A stretch of 64,000 bases of DNA from Ichthyophonus hoferi. Lineage: Eukaryota > Opisthokonta > Ichthyosporea > Ichthyophonida > Ichthyophonidae. The DNA is taken from assembly GCA_002751075.1 (NCBI GenBank), contig NAOQ01000116.1, positions 14,710 through 78,709 on the forward strand, in the 5' to 3' direction. Of this stretch, positions 1 through 13,411 are shown in pieces; position 1 is the stretch's first letter; each line of letters begins with the position of its first letter. Position numbers and translations under genes: made by a program. A model generated the notes under the pieces. That model was not told the origin of the DNA, did no database searches, and saw nothing but the letters and a program-made list of their open reading frames with translations.

Positions 1-408
1 GTATTGAATTTTTTACCTGGCCAGGTCAAGTATATCTCCGAGCCGATATAGCTATTTATCATTGATCGGCTCAGACACATTTCCCACGCGTAATTTAAAT
101 AATCGTAATTAAGATTGTGCGATATTTTCTTCAAGCGACTGCAACATTATATCTCTCAGATTTTAAAATAAAAGATTGTTAAAATTTGGTTCATTTTTAA
201 ATATTTTATTACTAACCTTGCGTCATAACAATTAAGCTTCACTATAGAAGTCGGGCTCTTATAATTGCTCATAAATTAGTAAGAACCTCTTGTGAATCAC
301 AGTATTGATGTTGTGCTGCTAAAAAGTGTTAATGAGAAGAAAAAAATGGATGATATTACTAGTAATTTTAGAAAGAAGTGAAAACAGGCTTGGTCCTTGC
401 GACTTGTA

Positions 409-490
409 TACATTTAAAGTTGAGAGAATATTGAATTAAGGAATATTTTAACGTGCACTCTTGCATATACGGAGTAAAGATATGCTAAGG
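409..490 (+). repeat. Dispersed repeat family A, copy 1
   Basis: The core at 463-485 reads GCATAyACGGAGTAAA then GATATGC. It has short inverted ends (GCATA and TATGC). The same core occurs at 1762-1784 and, inverted, at 42721-42743. The homology extends upstream: a GTTGAGA block about 45 bases before the core is shared with copy 2, and GAATTAAG with ACGTG shortly before the core is shared with copy 3. No coding capacity is seen, and the class of element is unknown. Confidence 0.6.
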
Positions 491-1710
491 TATTATTATA
501 AAAGCACGTGAGCGAAAATTGAGGACTAAGTCAATAAGGTTGATAAAACTAGGAGAGCAAATCAGGGGTTGTTAGCTGATGGCCCTCTAAGGCTGCCAAG
601 GAATCCAGTATCCAATAGAGAATCTGTTATCATGGAATAGATAAAGATCATCATGATGCTATTCTTTGATAACCGTGTTGTTGAAGAGAAATGCTATGTT
701 AATAAATTTTAATTAAAAATTGTAATAACAGATGAACGCAAGAACGTCAAGAATTTTTGATAAAAAATCACATGATCTTATACTTTCAAGGCTTCAACCA
801 TTCCAGAATGTCAAGAGTAAATGACTGAAATAATGACTTATTCCACATTCCAGCAAGGCATGCATTGCTACCAACACACAGGTATATTTATTATAGGATC
901 TAATTTTCAACGCACATTGTTATAAGTAAAAAATATAATGCAATGTATTTGGATCTGATCATCTGGGCTCAATTGGTTGATTGTACCTGAAGGCCAATTC
1001 CTTGTCTGATGTCAAGATCTCTGCCGTCTCCGGATCGGTTGTAATATATTTGGTAGTCAAAGATAGTGTTGAAATTGGAATCTAAGTATGTTCAAGTTCT
1101 TTTGTTCATACCTTCTGCGCAGTTGGCAGAAAGTGAAACTCTGTCCTCATTAGTGATTCCAGTCATATATGGAATGTAAGTTCTGTCTGTCTGGGCATGT
1201 CTTGGGATTGTTAGTTATTTTTGTCAGATGTGTTTTGGCATCAGATGTTATGCTTTGGGGTTCTATGATTGGCTTTGTGTTTGATGGTTTGGGGTCTTCC
1301 CAATTTTATTATTATTATGAGATTTAGTTAATTATGGATAACATCCGTATAGTGGTCATATAGCGAGATTTACCACACTACATTCGTAATTTGGCTGATG
1401 TTCTAGTAACAATTGGACATGAAATAATTGGTTCAATATTAGTTGATCAAATAAAACTTTCTTAACCATGTGAGTTGATTTGTCAATATATACAATGTGC
1501 GCAGCCCTGGAATGAATCAGGAAATTAACCAAAAGACCATAAAAATAATGACACAAAAATATCATATCATTGGATAAGATTAGATAATTCTAATGAACCT
1601 CAGTAGTTGTTTTTAGTATAGTAATCAATAATAATCCTTACAGTCGGTCCCATTTTCACTTTGATGAGCACACACAAAACTTTGCATTTATTATTTGTTG
1701 GAAATAATAA

Positions 1711-1790
1711 GTTGAGACACTAAACGTTCCTGTAACCTATTTTCGTTTAAAAGGAGTCTTTGCATACACGGAGTAAAAATATGCTGAAAC
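1711..1790 (+). repeat. Dispersed repeat family A, copy 2
   Basis: The core at 1762-1784 matches copies 1 and 3. Upstream, the blocks GAGACA, CGTTCCT, ACCTATTTTCGTTTA and AAAAG match copy 3 in the same order; copy 3 carries about 30 extra bases between the last block and the core. The downstream ATATTTTT is also shared with copy 3. The copies are diverged, so the family is not recent. Confidence 0.6.
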
Positions 1791-2892
1791 ATATTTTTCT
1801 ATTAGTAAATAAATTAGCAGATCATGTCTTTAGGTAGGATTCCTAAGCAATGTGTAGTCATATTCTGTGGTTGATACCCGCGATAAATAAATGTTCCTTA
1901 GAAGATAAAAAGGATGTGAGCCTGGGAGGCGTAACATGATTTTATGACTTATCATATTTACGGGTCTTCTGTCAATGGCTGGTTTACTTTTGATCGATAA
2001 TCTTGGAATGCCGTTTATATAACACCAATCGCTTGTATCATACTGCTTGAGCTGCCTTATCAGTCAATGAATTAAAATGATTGGAGCCAAAACGCCAATA
2101 ATAACATAGTTAAAACATAATGACCGATTAAAATATTACCCAATTGACGATTCAAAATATCCACAGCATAACGGATTATAACAGTAAAATCATTAATTAT
2201 TTGTTTTTGGGAAGATTTATCCACTTAGGACAAATATTAATTTCTAAGGTTCATTACAAGCACACTTTACTTATTGTATCTACACACGCTAGTTAGTCAT
2301 AATGTGATGCCTAATCTTACATATTCCATGTGTTTTGATATATATTTTTTTGTGATTGCTAATTTTAACATTGATGTAGGATCCCACTGTAGAATCCAGA
2401 GACATATGCCAATCCTATGCAGTTGAAAATTCACCAATTTCTGATTGGCTTATGCTACTAAAACTGGGTGACACTTGCAGGCAGAGCTTCTTCTCAAATT
2501 GTCCTTGATAGCAGTGGTGTTGGCACACCAAGCAGTAACATATGATCTAATGTTTTATAGCATTTAGAGGTTCATGACAAGTAACACGATAAAAACATAA
2601 ATCTTTATTTATTATTCGTGTAAACCAATACAAAATACTTTATAAAAAACTAAACACTTTCATATATAGATGCCCAGCATTGTTTAGCAATTTATGCTCT
2701 AATTAAAAGAAAATAAGGCAGCTTAACTAGATTATCAAATGTCTTGGACACTTAGACTAATTGGATTCAACGAGATGGATCCATCATCCCTAGCTCAATC
2801 TTGTGCAGAGTGATGGTTTCAAAATAATAAAATATGGAGTACAAAATATCTTGCATAAAATGTAAGCCAAAATGAAAATTTAACAGGTACAC

Positions 2893-5800
2893 TTAAGATG
2901 TAGCCCCTGCAGTCAATGATTCACGAAGATTATCATACGAACAATATCGCTTCCTATGCAGCAGTAAATATATTACAATACAGAAGAAAATAATTAGAAT
3001 CAAAGCCACAGTAATGCTCACAAATATTGCTGTTTTTTGACTTTCAGACGCGTCGTAGTTGGTAATTGTGGGTGTAGATACGATAATAGGAATGGACTGA
3101 TTTTGTTCGATTGCTTTACGAAGAGCCAGTTGCGCATCAAAGAGAGATTGAGGCTCAACCACATTATTTAAAGCCTCTGTAGAATGATAGTCACCCATTA
3201 GACAAGAGAAAAGCAAAAATGAATATGGGGATAAATAGGAAATGAAAAAGAATAAAATGAGAAAAGTAATAATGATCTTGTGACGTAGGACAGTGGAGCA
3301 GGAGTCACAAGAATTAAGCAGGCTTGCTAACATATTTATCCTCATAAAAAGTCATGGATGGCCACATAGTTCATTATGAATGTGAACCTCCAACCGACCA
3401 AGTTAGATAGGTATCTCTATTATATATATATTCTATTTAATTTAGTTTTACAGTTCTTTCTTACATTTGGTAATTTCCCACCCTTTACCTCCTTACTATC
3501 TATGTCCATCTAAACAGAGTTACAAGAAGACATTACAGACCTCAGTCAAGACAGATTTTACATCATGCGACACCAATGCGTTATAATCATTACATACCCA
3601 CATGAAGACAGGTGGCTTTAGCGACGCCCCCATTATGACCCCTGAGGCCAACAATAATTGGCATAAAGAAGCTATTTGGAGATCGTTTTACGGCGGTTTC
3701 ATTGGTCCAGAACTAGATGATACATATCATATGGGAGTATTATTAATATTGTGGTGCGAGGAAATGAGACAGCTAGTAAATACTATCATATAGATCAGAA
3801 ATATATGTATCATAAAGATACATATAATGAGATATAAAGAGCAGATGCTAGGGGGTGTCTGTACATACATACTGACCTAAACATGTGTTTGTAAAAGAAA
3901 AGGCAATCAAAAAAGAAAGTCAATTTAGGATATCGACGTATGCATGAATGCTCCATAAGTGGACGCCTTGAGAACAAGAGGCATATTCTACACAAACATC
4001 GTGAGAACAACTACAACTCTCTCAGCAAGAAACTAATGAGTACTCTATAGGGTGGTAATTGAGGTATCTATACAAGCATATCTACAGTTGCATAAGTAGT
4101 ACGCCAGGCAAAAGCCAAAGAAAGAATGTAGAAAGAAAAGCACGAAAAAGTGAATAAAAAATAGCTACATACGTTATAACCTTTTGGTATTTCTTCTCCA
4201 TCTCTTTCCTGGAAATTCCACACTACAAGTTTTCCACCATGGTGGGGATGCAGAGGCACCTTACCTCCGTTTTTCCTCAAGATCCCCCCAACACAACTAT
4301 CCAATAGGGTGTAACGTGGATTATCGGCGTGCATGTCAATAGATTGGCCTGGACGGAGGTAGCAACCAATGACTGATTAATAAAAAAATGACATGTATTT
4401 TGCACCACCCTATTACTACATCCTATTTAACTCAAAATGGTTAGTGACGTATCTCCAAGTATCAAGGAACATATAGTCGCATTCCCTCCCTTCCTCTTTG
4501 TCCATGGTTCTCAATACATATAACTATATCAGCCCCTCCTTTAGATCCGTTTCTTCACTTTCCTTCAAAGTATTCCACATTACCACATGCGTATCTAGTA
4601 TCTTATCTAGTATTTTTAAGCATCTTCAGGGAGAGGGTCCTCAGGGAAGGCATATCATGCATGCAAGGAAAAACATACCTGGCAGCATAGTATGACGTAG
4701 GTATACCGTCCCTACATCTGAGGCCTCTACACTGGGCCCATGTCGGGCCCCTGCTAGATCTCTATTACCTACAAAAAGGTTTCCATATCCTCGCTTGCTA
4801 TTGATGGGGGGGGTGGGGGTGGGGGGGAATAGAAACAAGTCGGTTGGCAAGAAACAGATGAGTGATGATTATGGTGTGCATTAGAGAAGTTAATCCTAGC
4901 AACAACTAAAAAGTAACACATAGTCATTGGCATATCTACCAACAACATACATCCTCAGAATATTCTGTAAAAGCTTTTTTGATTTTTTTTTTGATCTATT
5001 CCCCTGCTTATCTCTTCATATTGCCATAACCACCCAGGTATCAGCTTTGAATGCATGGCCGACAACCAACGTCAAAGACTTTATGCCACTTACCTTTGGA
5101 AGGAGAAATGACCACCTTTCCCAGTTACATTGCAGTCTCTGTAATATAAAGGGTTAGGGGATTATTCTAGGTAGAGACGGAGAGAGGTACATACGTAGAT
5201 ACATATAGAGGCCTACATACCCTATAAAAAGCTCTTCCTACTACTATGAGCTTAACATTTCAAACCTAGTACCAATAACACAACGTATTCACAGGGGCTA
5301 CACTTACTTGACAGTAGCGGCCGAGGTTCGGTCAAACATGCCAGCGATGGACCAGTCAGTAAACACACAGTCCCGTACCCACAAATTACGGGCACCATAG
5401 GTTTTGATGGCATTCCATCCCTTATCGTGCAAATCACTGCAATGATGACAATAAGAAGGCTCAACCTTACCCCATGCACTTTGAAACCTATGGATCAGGG
5501 TGGGTGTCAGCTACAGACTGCTGCTAATAGGGGTTCTTCCTTCACAACAAGCACCAAGAGCATCTGGTCTACAAATACAAAGGGAATAAAAAGAACAACA
5601 CCTAGCCAATTACACTAATATAGACGGCATTATACTACTATTACAGTTATGTATTTTATAATACTACATCATATATGTACCTTATATTCTCAATTCCTAC
5701 ATCGTGGATTGGGCTGGCACCAAAAACTGGAAATCCATTCTCATGTTTAAATAGAGGCTGTTTCATAGGCTCAGTCATAGTTACCACTCCAGTCTTCAGG

Positions 5801-6987
5801 TCCACATTCTGCACATAGCATGTTAGTCTAACCCTATATAGCCTCCCATTACCCTATTACTCATATCATAGCCTACAGTACCTACCCGGACACAATGGAT
5901 TTCGTGGATATATGCCCCGTTCTTAATGGTATACTCCCAGGTGGGTTGCAGTACGGCATTGCCAAAGACATATTTATTGTAAGAGGGATTATTGTAGTTT
6001 ATATAAAAACAAGGGTGGTTCAGCATCATTCTAGGATTTGCCACCTTAATCTGCATAGAGTTAACGGGCACTGCATGTTGGAGAAAAGCAGGAGGGGAGG
6101 GGGATTAGGCACTGGTTATAGCCACAGATCCAAGGGGTGTTTACATATCCCGAGGAGAGGGAGAGGGATTATGGTAAACAGATATGGATAGATATGTATG
6201 GAACTATGTATATACGTGCCAGCGCCCAATAACAAACCGCAATTTCTTCCCTAATTAGTCTTGCTATTCACTTCTCTCGTCCCTCTACACCAATCAATAC
6301 CTACCATCGTCAATGATAGTCGTTAATTGTTGGTGGAAAATAGTCCCTGTAATTTTAATCAATGCTTTGTTCACTCGTGCTTGATCCATGTAGAAAATGG
6401 TACCTCCCTCATGTGCACCCGCTCCCCTTAGGACAATATTGCTAGAACCTATTTTCAGCACATCATTTCCCAAATTACTTCCAGGAGGACTAAACTTGTA
6501 GGTACCTACAGGGAAATAAACAACCCCTCCCCCATTCCTGGCAGCTCTCTTTATGGCCCTGGTAACCTAGAGTGGGCGGTGGGTTAGTAGGCATAACACA
6601 GAGGGACTGGGTCGGGTTATGAAAGACGTCTAGAAAAGGAAAGAACCACATATATTATATTGAACACAGGTGGTCGCATACCTCCAAATCTACGTATTTA
6701 CTTCCGTCATTTTTAGCACCAAAGTCTTCAACCACATTAAATATAGGGCCTTCTATCCAAGGGATAGGCTTGTTGCTATACTCATAACCAGCCCAGGAGA
6801 AATCTGGCAGAATAGGTTCGTGGAGAAAACCCCTTGCTTTGTTAATGTTGCTGACATTAGATGACAGGGTGCTGTTCATGTAGTTCTCATAGTCTTTCCA
6901 GGCTATGGCGATGTTACCATCTACCTGCCTGGAGAGTACCAGACATAAGGCCAACCATATAAGGATCACATCCTGATATTGGGACAT
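2893..6987 (-). CDS. Membrane-anchored right-handed beta-helix (pectate-lyase-like) protein
   Basis: Ten exons in coding order: 6682-6987, 6305-6566, 5886-6070, 5681-5808, 5308-5487, 5094-5138, 4679-4797, 4173-4348, 3598-3712, 2893-3176. They join in phase to 599 aa. The chosen ATG (6987) gives a clean signal peptide (about residues 1-24, VILIWLALCLVLSRQVDG); an in-frame ATG at 7011 is the alternative. VVEDFGAKNDGS followed by VTRAIKRAARNGGGVVYFP is the N-terminal signature of the Pectate_lyase_3-like fold. Later segments (IVLRGAGAHEGGT, SDLHDKGWNAI, DCVFTDWSIAGMFD, VEPQSLFDAQLALRK) resemble bacterial and algal beta-helix proteins, possibly of the DUF4955 type. Residues about 556-578 form a hydrophobic segment followed by a basic, short tail, so the protein is probably a type I membrane protein with an outside beta-helix. 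The substrate is unknown; polysaccharide binding or lysis is inferred from the fold only. Exon calls are strong; family name is moderate. Confidence 0.82.
4806..4827 (+). other. G-run tract (G8-T-G5-T-G7) upstream of a splice acceptor
   Basis: The plus strand carries runs of 8, 5 and 7 G separated by single T. On the coding (minus) strand this is a C-rich tract ending 8 bases before the start of exon 7 of the beta-helix gene, where a polypyrimidine tract belongs. The plus strand could fold as a G-quadruplex. Both statements on function are inference. Confidence 0.6.
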
Positions 6988-7681
6988 GGTACGAGGATAA
7001 AAATATGACAATTGGTTGTCTCTATTCCAATTTGCTATGAGGCGTACGAGAGAAGAAGGGTTGATATAAGTGCAGTTGATGGATCAATGAAGAAGATGAT
7101 ATAGCAGATGCAAGAGCTATATATATATATATGCACGTTACAGTGCGTAAGTTGCTAGAGTGAAACACTAATAAATAAAAAATGCAGAAATTTACGCGAC
7201 CTTCTAAATTCTAAACAAGCTCTAATACAGGGACGAAGAAGAGAAGATTGGGCATCGAGCACGCATTCGTGATCTAAACTGTAAATGTGCACTACGATGT
7301 ATATGCAGGGCCTGAAGCATTAAATGGTCTATCTATTGGCTCTATAAATCCCCAATCGACTAAATCATTAATTTTAACTACTCAATGTTAGTAAACCAAT
7401 AGGAAACCAATAGAAAGTATTTTACAAAGCGGATTTAATAGAACTTAACAAAGTTATTTGAATCCAAATGTTTATTATTATTCGCGGAATCTTTGCCATT
7501 GGTTGGCTTAATCTTAATCGATTGTCTTGGATTGGCATTTAGCACCAATTTGAGATGTTTTCTGATTGGCAGGTTTAGATTACCCAACTCTTGTTCTAGA
7601 TTATATATGCGAATAATGCTAAATGAATATAGCTATAGAAAAAAAAAATTATAAGTAAATATTCCTTCTGGGACAAGTCCT

Positions 7682-7707
7682 GCATATTTTTACGTTGTAA
7701 AATATGC
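7682..7707. repeat. Inverted repeat (hairpin)
   Basis: The arms GCATATTTTTAC and GTAAAATATGC pair over 11 positions with one bulged T and a GTT loop. The GCATAT/ATATGC ends recall the core of dispersed repeat family A, but no longer homology was seen. Confidence 0.5.
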
Positions 7708-8920
7708 CAATGCACGAAAATTATTGACCTATGAAGTTACTAAGTAATATAATATACGGTTATTTTGATAGCGTATACTAATAAAATTTACCAAGTATAC
7801 ATTACTATTTCATATAATGCATATAAACAATAGGCAATTTAAAAATATTATAGAAAACTTTTGGGTTTTTAAATTAAGCATAAAATAATAAAATGGTGCA
7901 TTTCTACTATTGTGAGCAAATGATATCATTTAAAAATGCTTTTATTGCCAATTGTCCACAGGTTGCTGCCAAATAAAAATGACTTACCAGCCTTATTAAA
8001 ACTCTATTAATGACTTTTGAGTTTGTATATTTATAATTTCTCTCTCCAAAAAATAGCGGAGAACTTAATAAAACTCAAGGCGTGCTTTTAACATAATAAT
8101 CACGCCATTTAAAAAATATATTATCTAGTTGCTTGAGAACTATTATATTATATATTTGCACAAGTATGTATTTTGTCATTTGTTACTATAATAATAAGAA
8201 ATATAACGGAAAAGAAACCATTGTTTGATGCAGAAAATTGTAGAAAAAAATAATAATAAACCTAAACCTGATAAGAAAAAAAAAATACAATTTTTGGTTT
8301 GAGAGAAAGTAATAGTAAAACATGTACTACAAGAAATGTTTTATAGATAAATTTAAAGATGTCTATAGTTCTTGCTATGTTGACATGTTGACAGTAGGTG
8401 ATTGAAGATCATACATATTCTATTTATTTATATTCTACCAGGATCAATCGAATAGCAGACCTTAATTGGGTCTTTGTTTACCGATGTTAAAAAGTTAAAT
8501 TTCTCTTGATACTTTTACTTATAACTATTTTTAATATTAAATATAAATTACACATAAAATTTATTTTGAATGGATGTAATGAAACTTAATAATTTCCTTT
8601 TTAGTTATAAGTTAGTTTAACATTTTTTTATAAGTAGAGAGGAAGTTAAAAAATAATGAATAAAAATAAACAAAGATTAAAAGCTTATTTCGGCTATTGT
8701 ATTGGCTATTAGATACTATAAATAATAGCATACTGATTAAAAGGACCAATAATAAAAGATAGAATAAAAACTTGAAATAGGGTGGACGACATACACGAAT
8801 GAAAATAGAAGTATTATCGTAAGATCAGTAATATTACCTTTTTTATCCCAACCTATATTAGGGTATTTATGTAACTTAGGCCGTGCGCAATCTTTTTCCC
8901 AAGGTCTATCTCCTTCACAA

Positions 8921-8928
8921 TATAAATA
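8921..8928 (+). promoter_or_regulatory. Possible TATA box of the BTG gene
   Basis: TATAAATA lies 113 bases before the BTG start codon in an otherwise AT-rich region, so it may be chance. No transcript start can be seen from sequence. Confidence 0.25.
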
Positions 8929-9040
8929 TATACATACAGGTAATATATCTTACATAAAAATATACACACTTTTTATTTTATTTTTTTATTTTTACACCTA
9001 TATATCATATACATCCTAAACGTACATCATACCCTACTTC

Positions 9041-9496
9041 ATGGCGCCACCAAGAGAGTTTGAAGCAGCCGCAGCATTTATAGGGCAGTTAGTCAGCCAT
9101 CTTGGTAAACTCTCCCCTATCCAACTACACCATTATGAACGGGCCCTAGTACATGTGATGCAACAACATTACATGAAGGGTTGGTGTGCCGACCAGCCTC
9201 TACGTGGTTCAGGAAACCGTTGTATTCGAGTTCATACCAATAAGATTGATCCTATTCTCATACAAGCTGCCCGCCTGTGCAACCTTGAGACTGTTATAAG
9301 AACCCTTTTCCCTCCTGAGCTTGTACTATGGGTGGACCCCCACTCTGTGGGATACAAGATTAGTGAATTCAGTCCTATTGTTATTGTATTTGACGGTGAG
9401 ATGAAAACTAATACCCTCAAGTTGGTAGCCAGTGTGCATGCGGCTAACTCACAACTAAGAAATGATGAGAATTTTTTAGTCAGCGCTACAGCATAG
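9041..9496 (+). CDS. BTG/Tob family anti-proliferative protein
   Basis: Intronless gene for 151 aa. Nearly the whole protein is one BTG domain (about residues 5-115). The two family signatures are present: box A (HYMKGWCADQPLRGSGNRCI) and box B (LFPPELVLWVDPHSVGYKI), with the KIDPILIQAA segment between them as in animal BTG1/BTG2. In animals, these proteins bind the CAF1 (CNOT7/8) deadenylase and PABPC and promote mRNA decay, slowing proliferation; this role is carried over by homology. The C-terminal tail (about 35 aa) is unique. There is no PAM2-like Tob extension, so it is closer in length to BTG than to Tob. Single-exon structure contrasts with its intron-rich neighbours. A possible polyadenylation signal AATAAA is at 9748-9753. 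Confidence 0.93.
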   Translation: MAPPREFEAAAAFIGQLVSHLGKLSPIQLHHYERALVHVMQQHYMKGWCADQPLRGSGNRCIRVHTNKIDPILIQAARLCNLETVIRTLFPPELVLWVDPHSVGYKISEFSPIVIVFDGEMKTNTLKLVASVHAANSQLRNDENFLVSATA

Positions 9497-11015
9497 ATGT
9501 TTTGTCGAAGGCGATTGTGAAGGCAACCAGAAATTTACTTATATTTTTATCTAGAGGTGGTCAGAGTCTTTTTATTTTTGTTTCAAAGCGCATAGTTAAT
9601 AATCATTACTAGCAACATAACTACGTAACTACATTACTAATCTTTATCTTTTACTTACATAATGTACGCATTAATGAATTTGTTTTGGAGTATGAATTTG
9701 TTTTTGAGTGGGATGTGAGTGGTTTCATTTATGATTTCTTTTACGGAAATAAATAAGTTTCCACATCCTTTTATTTTTATTTTGTAAGTAAAAAGTTTAA
9801 CGATCAAAACCTACGTTGAATGACCAAGTATTTCAATAAATTAATTACCAGACAGCCACACTATATAGTATAATCGATAGTGTGGTCTTGATTTCCTATT
9901 CTATGAGCATATTTGATATATATTCATATGCCGAAACTAGGAATACAGGATTCCTATAGCTCTAAGTATTAGAATGGTGAAAAGTAAATTTTTTCATACT
10001 ATATCATACTTACAACGAGCCTATGTTATTGTTATTAGTATTGTTAGTTGAACTTGGGTTTTAATACCTTCTAATATTTACTACTACTAAAAGGACTTTA
10101 TAAAACTACATATATGTATGATATTATATTATATACGCATGTGTTTCCGATATAGTAATATGCTTCTTTTCCTCTCTGTACTTTCCCTCAAGGTGCAGGT
10201 GGGTTGGTGTTGAAATGTATGACAAGACCATGCCTATGAAAAGACTACACATTAATATTAATACTAATACAATCATAAAAACATAGGAGAAAGAAGAAAA
10301 AATTTATTGAAGCCAATGGCATAAAGTATTTCGCCCATATCAATCATCATGGAAGGCGTTGGTTGCTAGATAACTAATAAGCACATGGCCCTAATTGGCC
10401 CATAGGAGCTCTCTTGGCTATTCTGATTCAGCCCAAATAAAAACCCTGATCAGCTGTATAACTACAATCACATGGCATACGAAATTATCAGCTAGTTAAA
10501 ACATAAATAAACAACACACTATCCAATAGTAAGGGTTGAAGAAAAAACAGTAACCATGATAACCAATTTCAGGTGCCTGTTTCAAAAAACATAAACTTTC
10601 ATACAATATAAACCTGATTATTAATAAATATAAAATATAAAAATGGTAGGGGGGAAAGAGTTGGGGGTGGTTGTGGGTCTGAGTATTGCAAAGTCCCTTG
10701 TATGCATGGTAGATAACGGGAAAGGCAGTCACACTAAGTTAGATTATAGTTACTACATCTATTATTTCTACACACTTACCTATCTATCTAGTTATATATT
10801 TCAAGGCAGGGTGTGAAATGAAGTGAAATATATTGGTGGAAATAGAGGTGAAAATATAATTCTAAGCCTAATGTACCCTCCTTCTATATATACTCAGTAA
10901 TCACGCGAGCATAGTCATACCATTGGTCTAATATCATTCTTAATGTTACACAGATGGAATCTACTGTGAATTCTTAGTAATAATGAGATCACTATAACAA
11001 TTGGTAGGAATATGA
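9497..11015. other. Intergenic region between convergent genes
   Basis: This is the shared 3' flank of BTG (plus) and TADA1 (minus). A minus-strand frame of 42 codons near 10120-10245 begins with a hydrophobic stretch but has no other support. No recognised gene, repeat array or RNA gene. Confidence 0.5.
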
Positions 11016-13373
11016 TTAGCAGGGATAGTCGTCATCATCGGATTGGTTCATATCAGCCAATATAATCTCTGGGGATAGGAGGTCCTCCCCTCGCAGTTGT
11101 GGGAACACTGGAATAGGAAGGGAGTAATTAGAATAAAGTACAGGGTGGGTGGAGAGGGGTGGGCAAGGAAGAGTGCAAGGATATGATGGGCCGTACGTGA
11201 GAAGAGGAGAGGAGGACAAAGGGGTATGTATAGCAAGGATTGCTGCTGATATCTATAACGAGGAAAAAGAAAAAGAAAGGAAAGAGGAAAGAGACAGAGA
11301 GCGAGAGCGAGAAAAAATAAAAAGGAAAGGGAAAGGAGCGAGAAAAAGATAAAAACATATGATATGTTTAAAACAACAATTACAATTGATTCCAACCTAA
11401 TCTAAACCAGTCAATGTGCCTACCTTGCAGTGTGGAGTGTATATCTTCCAATCGCATGCAATCTCTATTACGATCTGATAGAGAAGATACATGATTGGGC
11501 CCCTGGCCAGCCCGTTTTAAATTTATACAATGACTGGCTATATTACGGATATGTTCCTGTATGTGTATTGTAGGATAATAGGATAGCAGTATAGTATAGT
11601 AGTATAATAGTATAATAATGTAATAAAATAGTAGTACAGAAGTATAGTAGTATAATAATATAATAATATAGAAGCATAGTAGTATAGTAGTATAATAATG
11701 TAATAATATAGTAATATAGTAGTATAATAGTATAATAAGGTAATAGTATAGTAGTATCATAGTATAATAGTAACACAGTATGATAATATAAACGGATTGT
11801 AATAAAATAGAAAAATGGTAAGATAGTATAATAGTATGATAGTATGCATATATGTATAGGTGCATGTGTATGTATATGTACATATATGAGGGCTTCTTTT
11901 CATTAGTGGTCTGTATCAAGATCAACCAACAATATAGTAGATAAGAAACCATTCAAATGTTAAAAACAATAAGAAACAGCATACGGACATTAAGACATAG
12001 TAGTAGGTAGTAAAAACCAACACAGAGCAATCATTGGCACTGCACAATCTTAAAGGGGAAAGTAAATAACTGATTGGTAGATGAGAGAACAGGCTAGATA
12101 ATATAACCATGGAGAAAGAGAGAGAAAGAAAATCATATAGGGGTTAATAACATATCATAACATAATAGCATATATTATATATTACAAAATTATATCATAT
12201 TACATCATAACATAAATTCTTAGTCAAATATCCATATATGAAAAACCTACCTGTAGTGCACGCGCCATTATTTTGACTACGTCATCCTCCACTCCATCTA
12301 ATCCTAACTCTTTTGCTGATTGGGTCATACGAGCATGGAGCATATCATTGGAGGGGAGGGCATTAGATTGCACACAGGTCTGTACGATTGGGCCATTCCT
12401 GGAGATCAAGAGATCTGCATGGAATAGATATAGGTTATATATGGATTTATAGAATATGCTATAGTAATAAAATATGTTATAGTAATAAAGTATGTTATAG
12501 TAATAAAATATGTAATAGTAATAAAATATGTTACAGTAATAAAATATGTTTAGTAATAAAATATGCTATAGTAATAAAATATGTTATAGTAATAAAATAT
12601 GTTATAGTAATAAACTATGCTATAGTAATAAAATATGCTATAGTAATAAAATATGTTATAGTAACAGAATAGGCTATAGTATATAGATAAATAGTTATAT
12701 AGATAGATAGATAGATAGATAAATAGATATTAAAAAAAGACCTATATAGAATGCCCCACTAAAATCAAGTAAATATAATACCATAGACCAATGATTGGGG
12801 TATATCCTGGGATACCCCTAATAAGGTCTGCAGATCATTCTCTCCCTCCTACCACCCCACCCCGATCAGGTTACAATGGATCTATAAAGTAACCAGTCAT
12901 AGCTATAGATTAGATTATCATTAATGATTCGTGTTGTTCATTGGTAGTTCTATTGGATATAATTTAATCAACTGAATATGTACTCTTCATTTATTATTTA
13001 ACCACTTTATTTATTTAGTAATTAATTAATTAATTAACCCAACCCTTTCCTATACACGCCCTTTTCTCTCTACTCTTCATACCATTCTATCTATATATAC
13101 GCACAGCATCCTTGATTATAAACAAAGTATCAGTAATAATTAAATACTTAATCAATGAAACGCATCACACTCCAGCATAACCAATCATGCAGGTAATATT
13201 ACTAAGGAGATTGGATAGGCTTGTAAATTAAAAATAATATCTGATTGGCGTGTTTATATGACTTTTAATATAAATAGATATAATAAGACATAGTGGAGTA
13301 CTATATACCACCATCACAATATACAATATCTATCACATGTATACCTTCTACCTTATAAAATATCCTATATACC

Positions 13374-13411
<38 letters not shown>

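Larger units (their letters stand above)
1..2892. other. AT-rich intergenic region
   Basis: No convincing coding segment is seen on either strand; the only open frame above 60 codons (1356-1565, minus) is AT-rich low-complexity protein without family features. The stretch holds two same-orientation copies of the dispersed repeat described separately (about 409-490 and 1711-1790) and many CCAAT/ATTGG pentamers. It also forms the 3' flank of the minus-strand beta-helix gene. Confidence 0.6.
6988..9040. other. Intergenic region between divergently transcribed genes
   Basis: This lies between the start of the minus-strand beta-helix gene and the plus-strand BTG gene, so it should contain both promoters. 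About ten CCAAT/ATTGG pentamers fall between 7337 and 7960. An inverted repeat lies at 7682-7707. No coding segment is recognised. Confidence 0.6.

Noticed and set aside
409-1790. Copies 1 and 2 of repeat A as the two ends of one retroelement
   Set aside because: They are diverged, short, and the 1.2 kb between them has no recognisable element coding sequence, primer site or target duplication.
11380-11952. Minus-strand 190-codon Leu/Tyr-rich frame
   Set aside because: Most of it is repeat-derived intron. Only 11424-11556 is accepted, as TADA1 exon 7.
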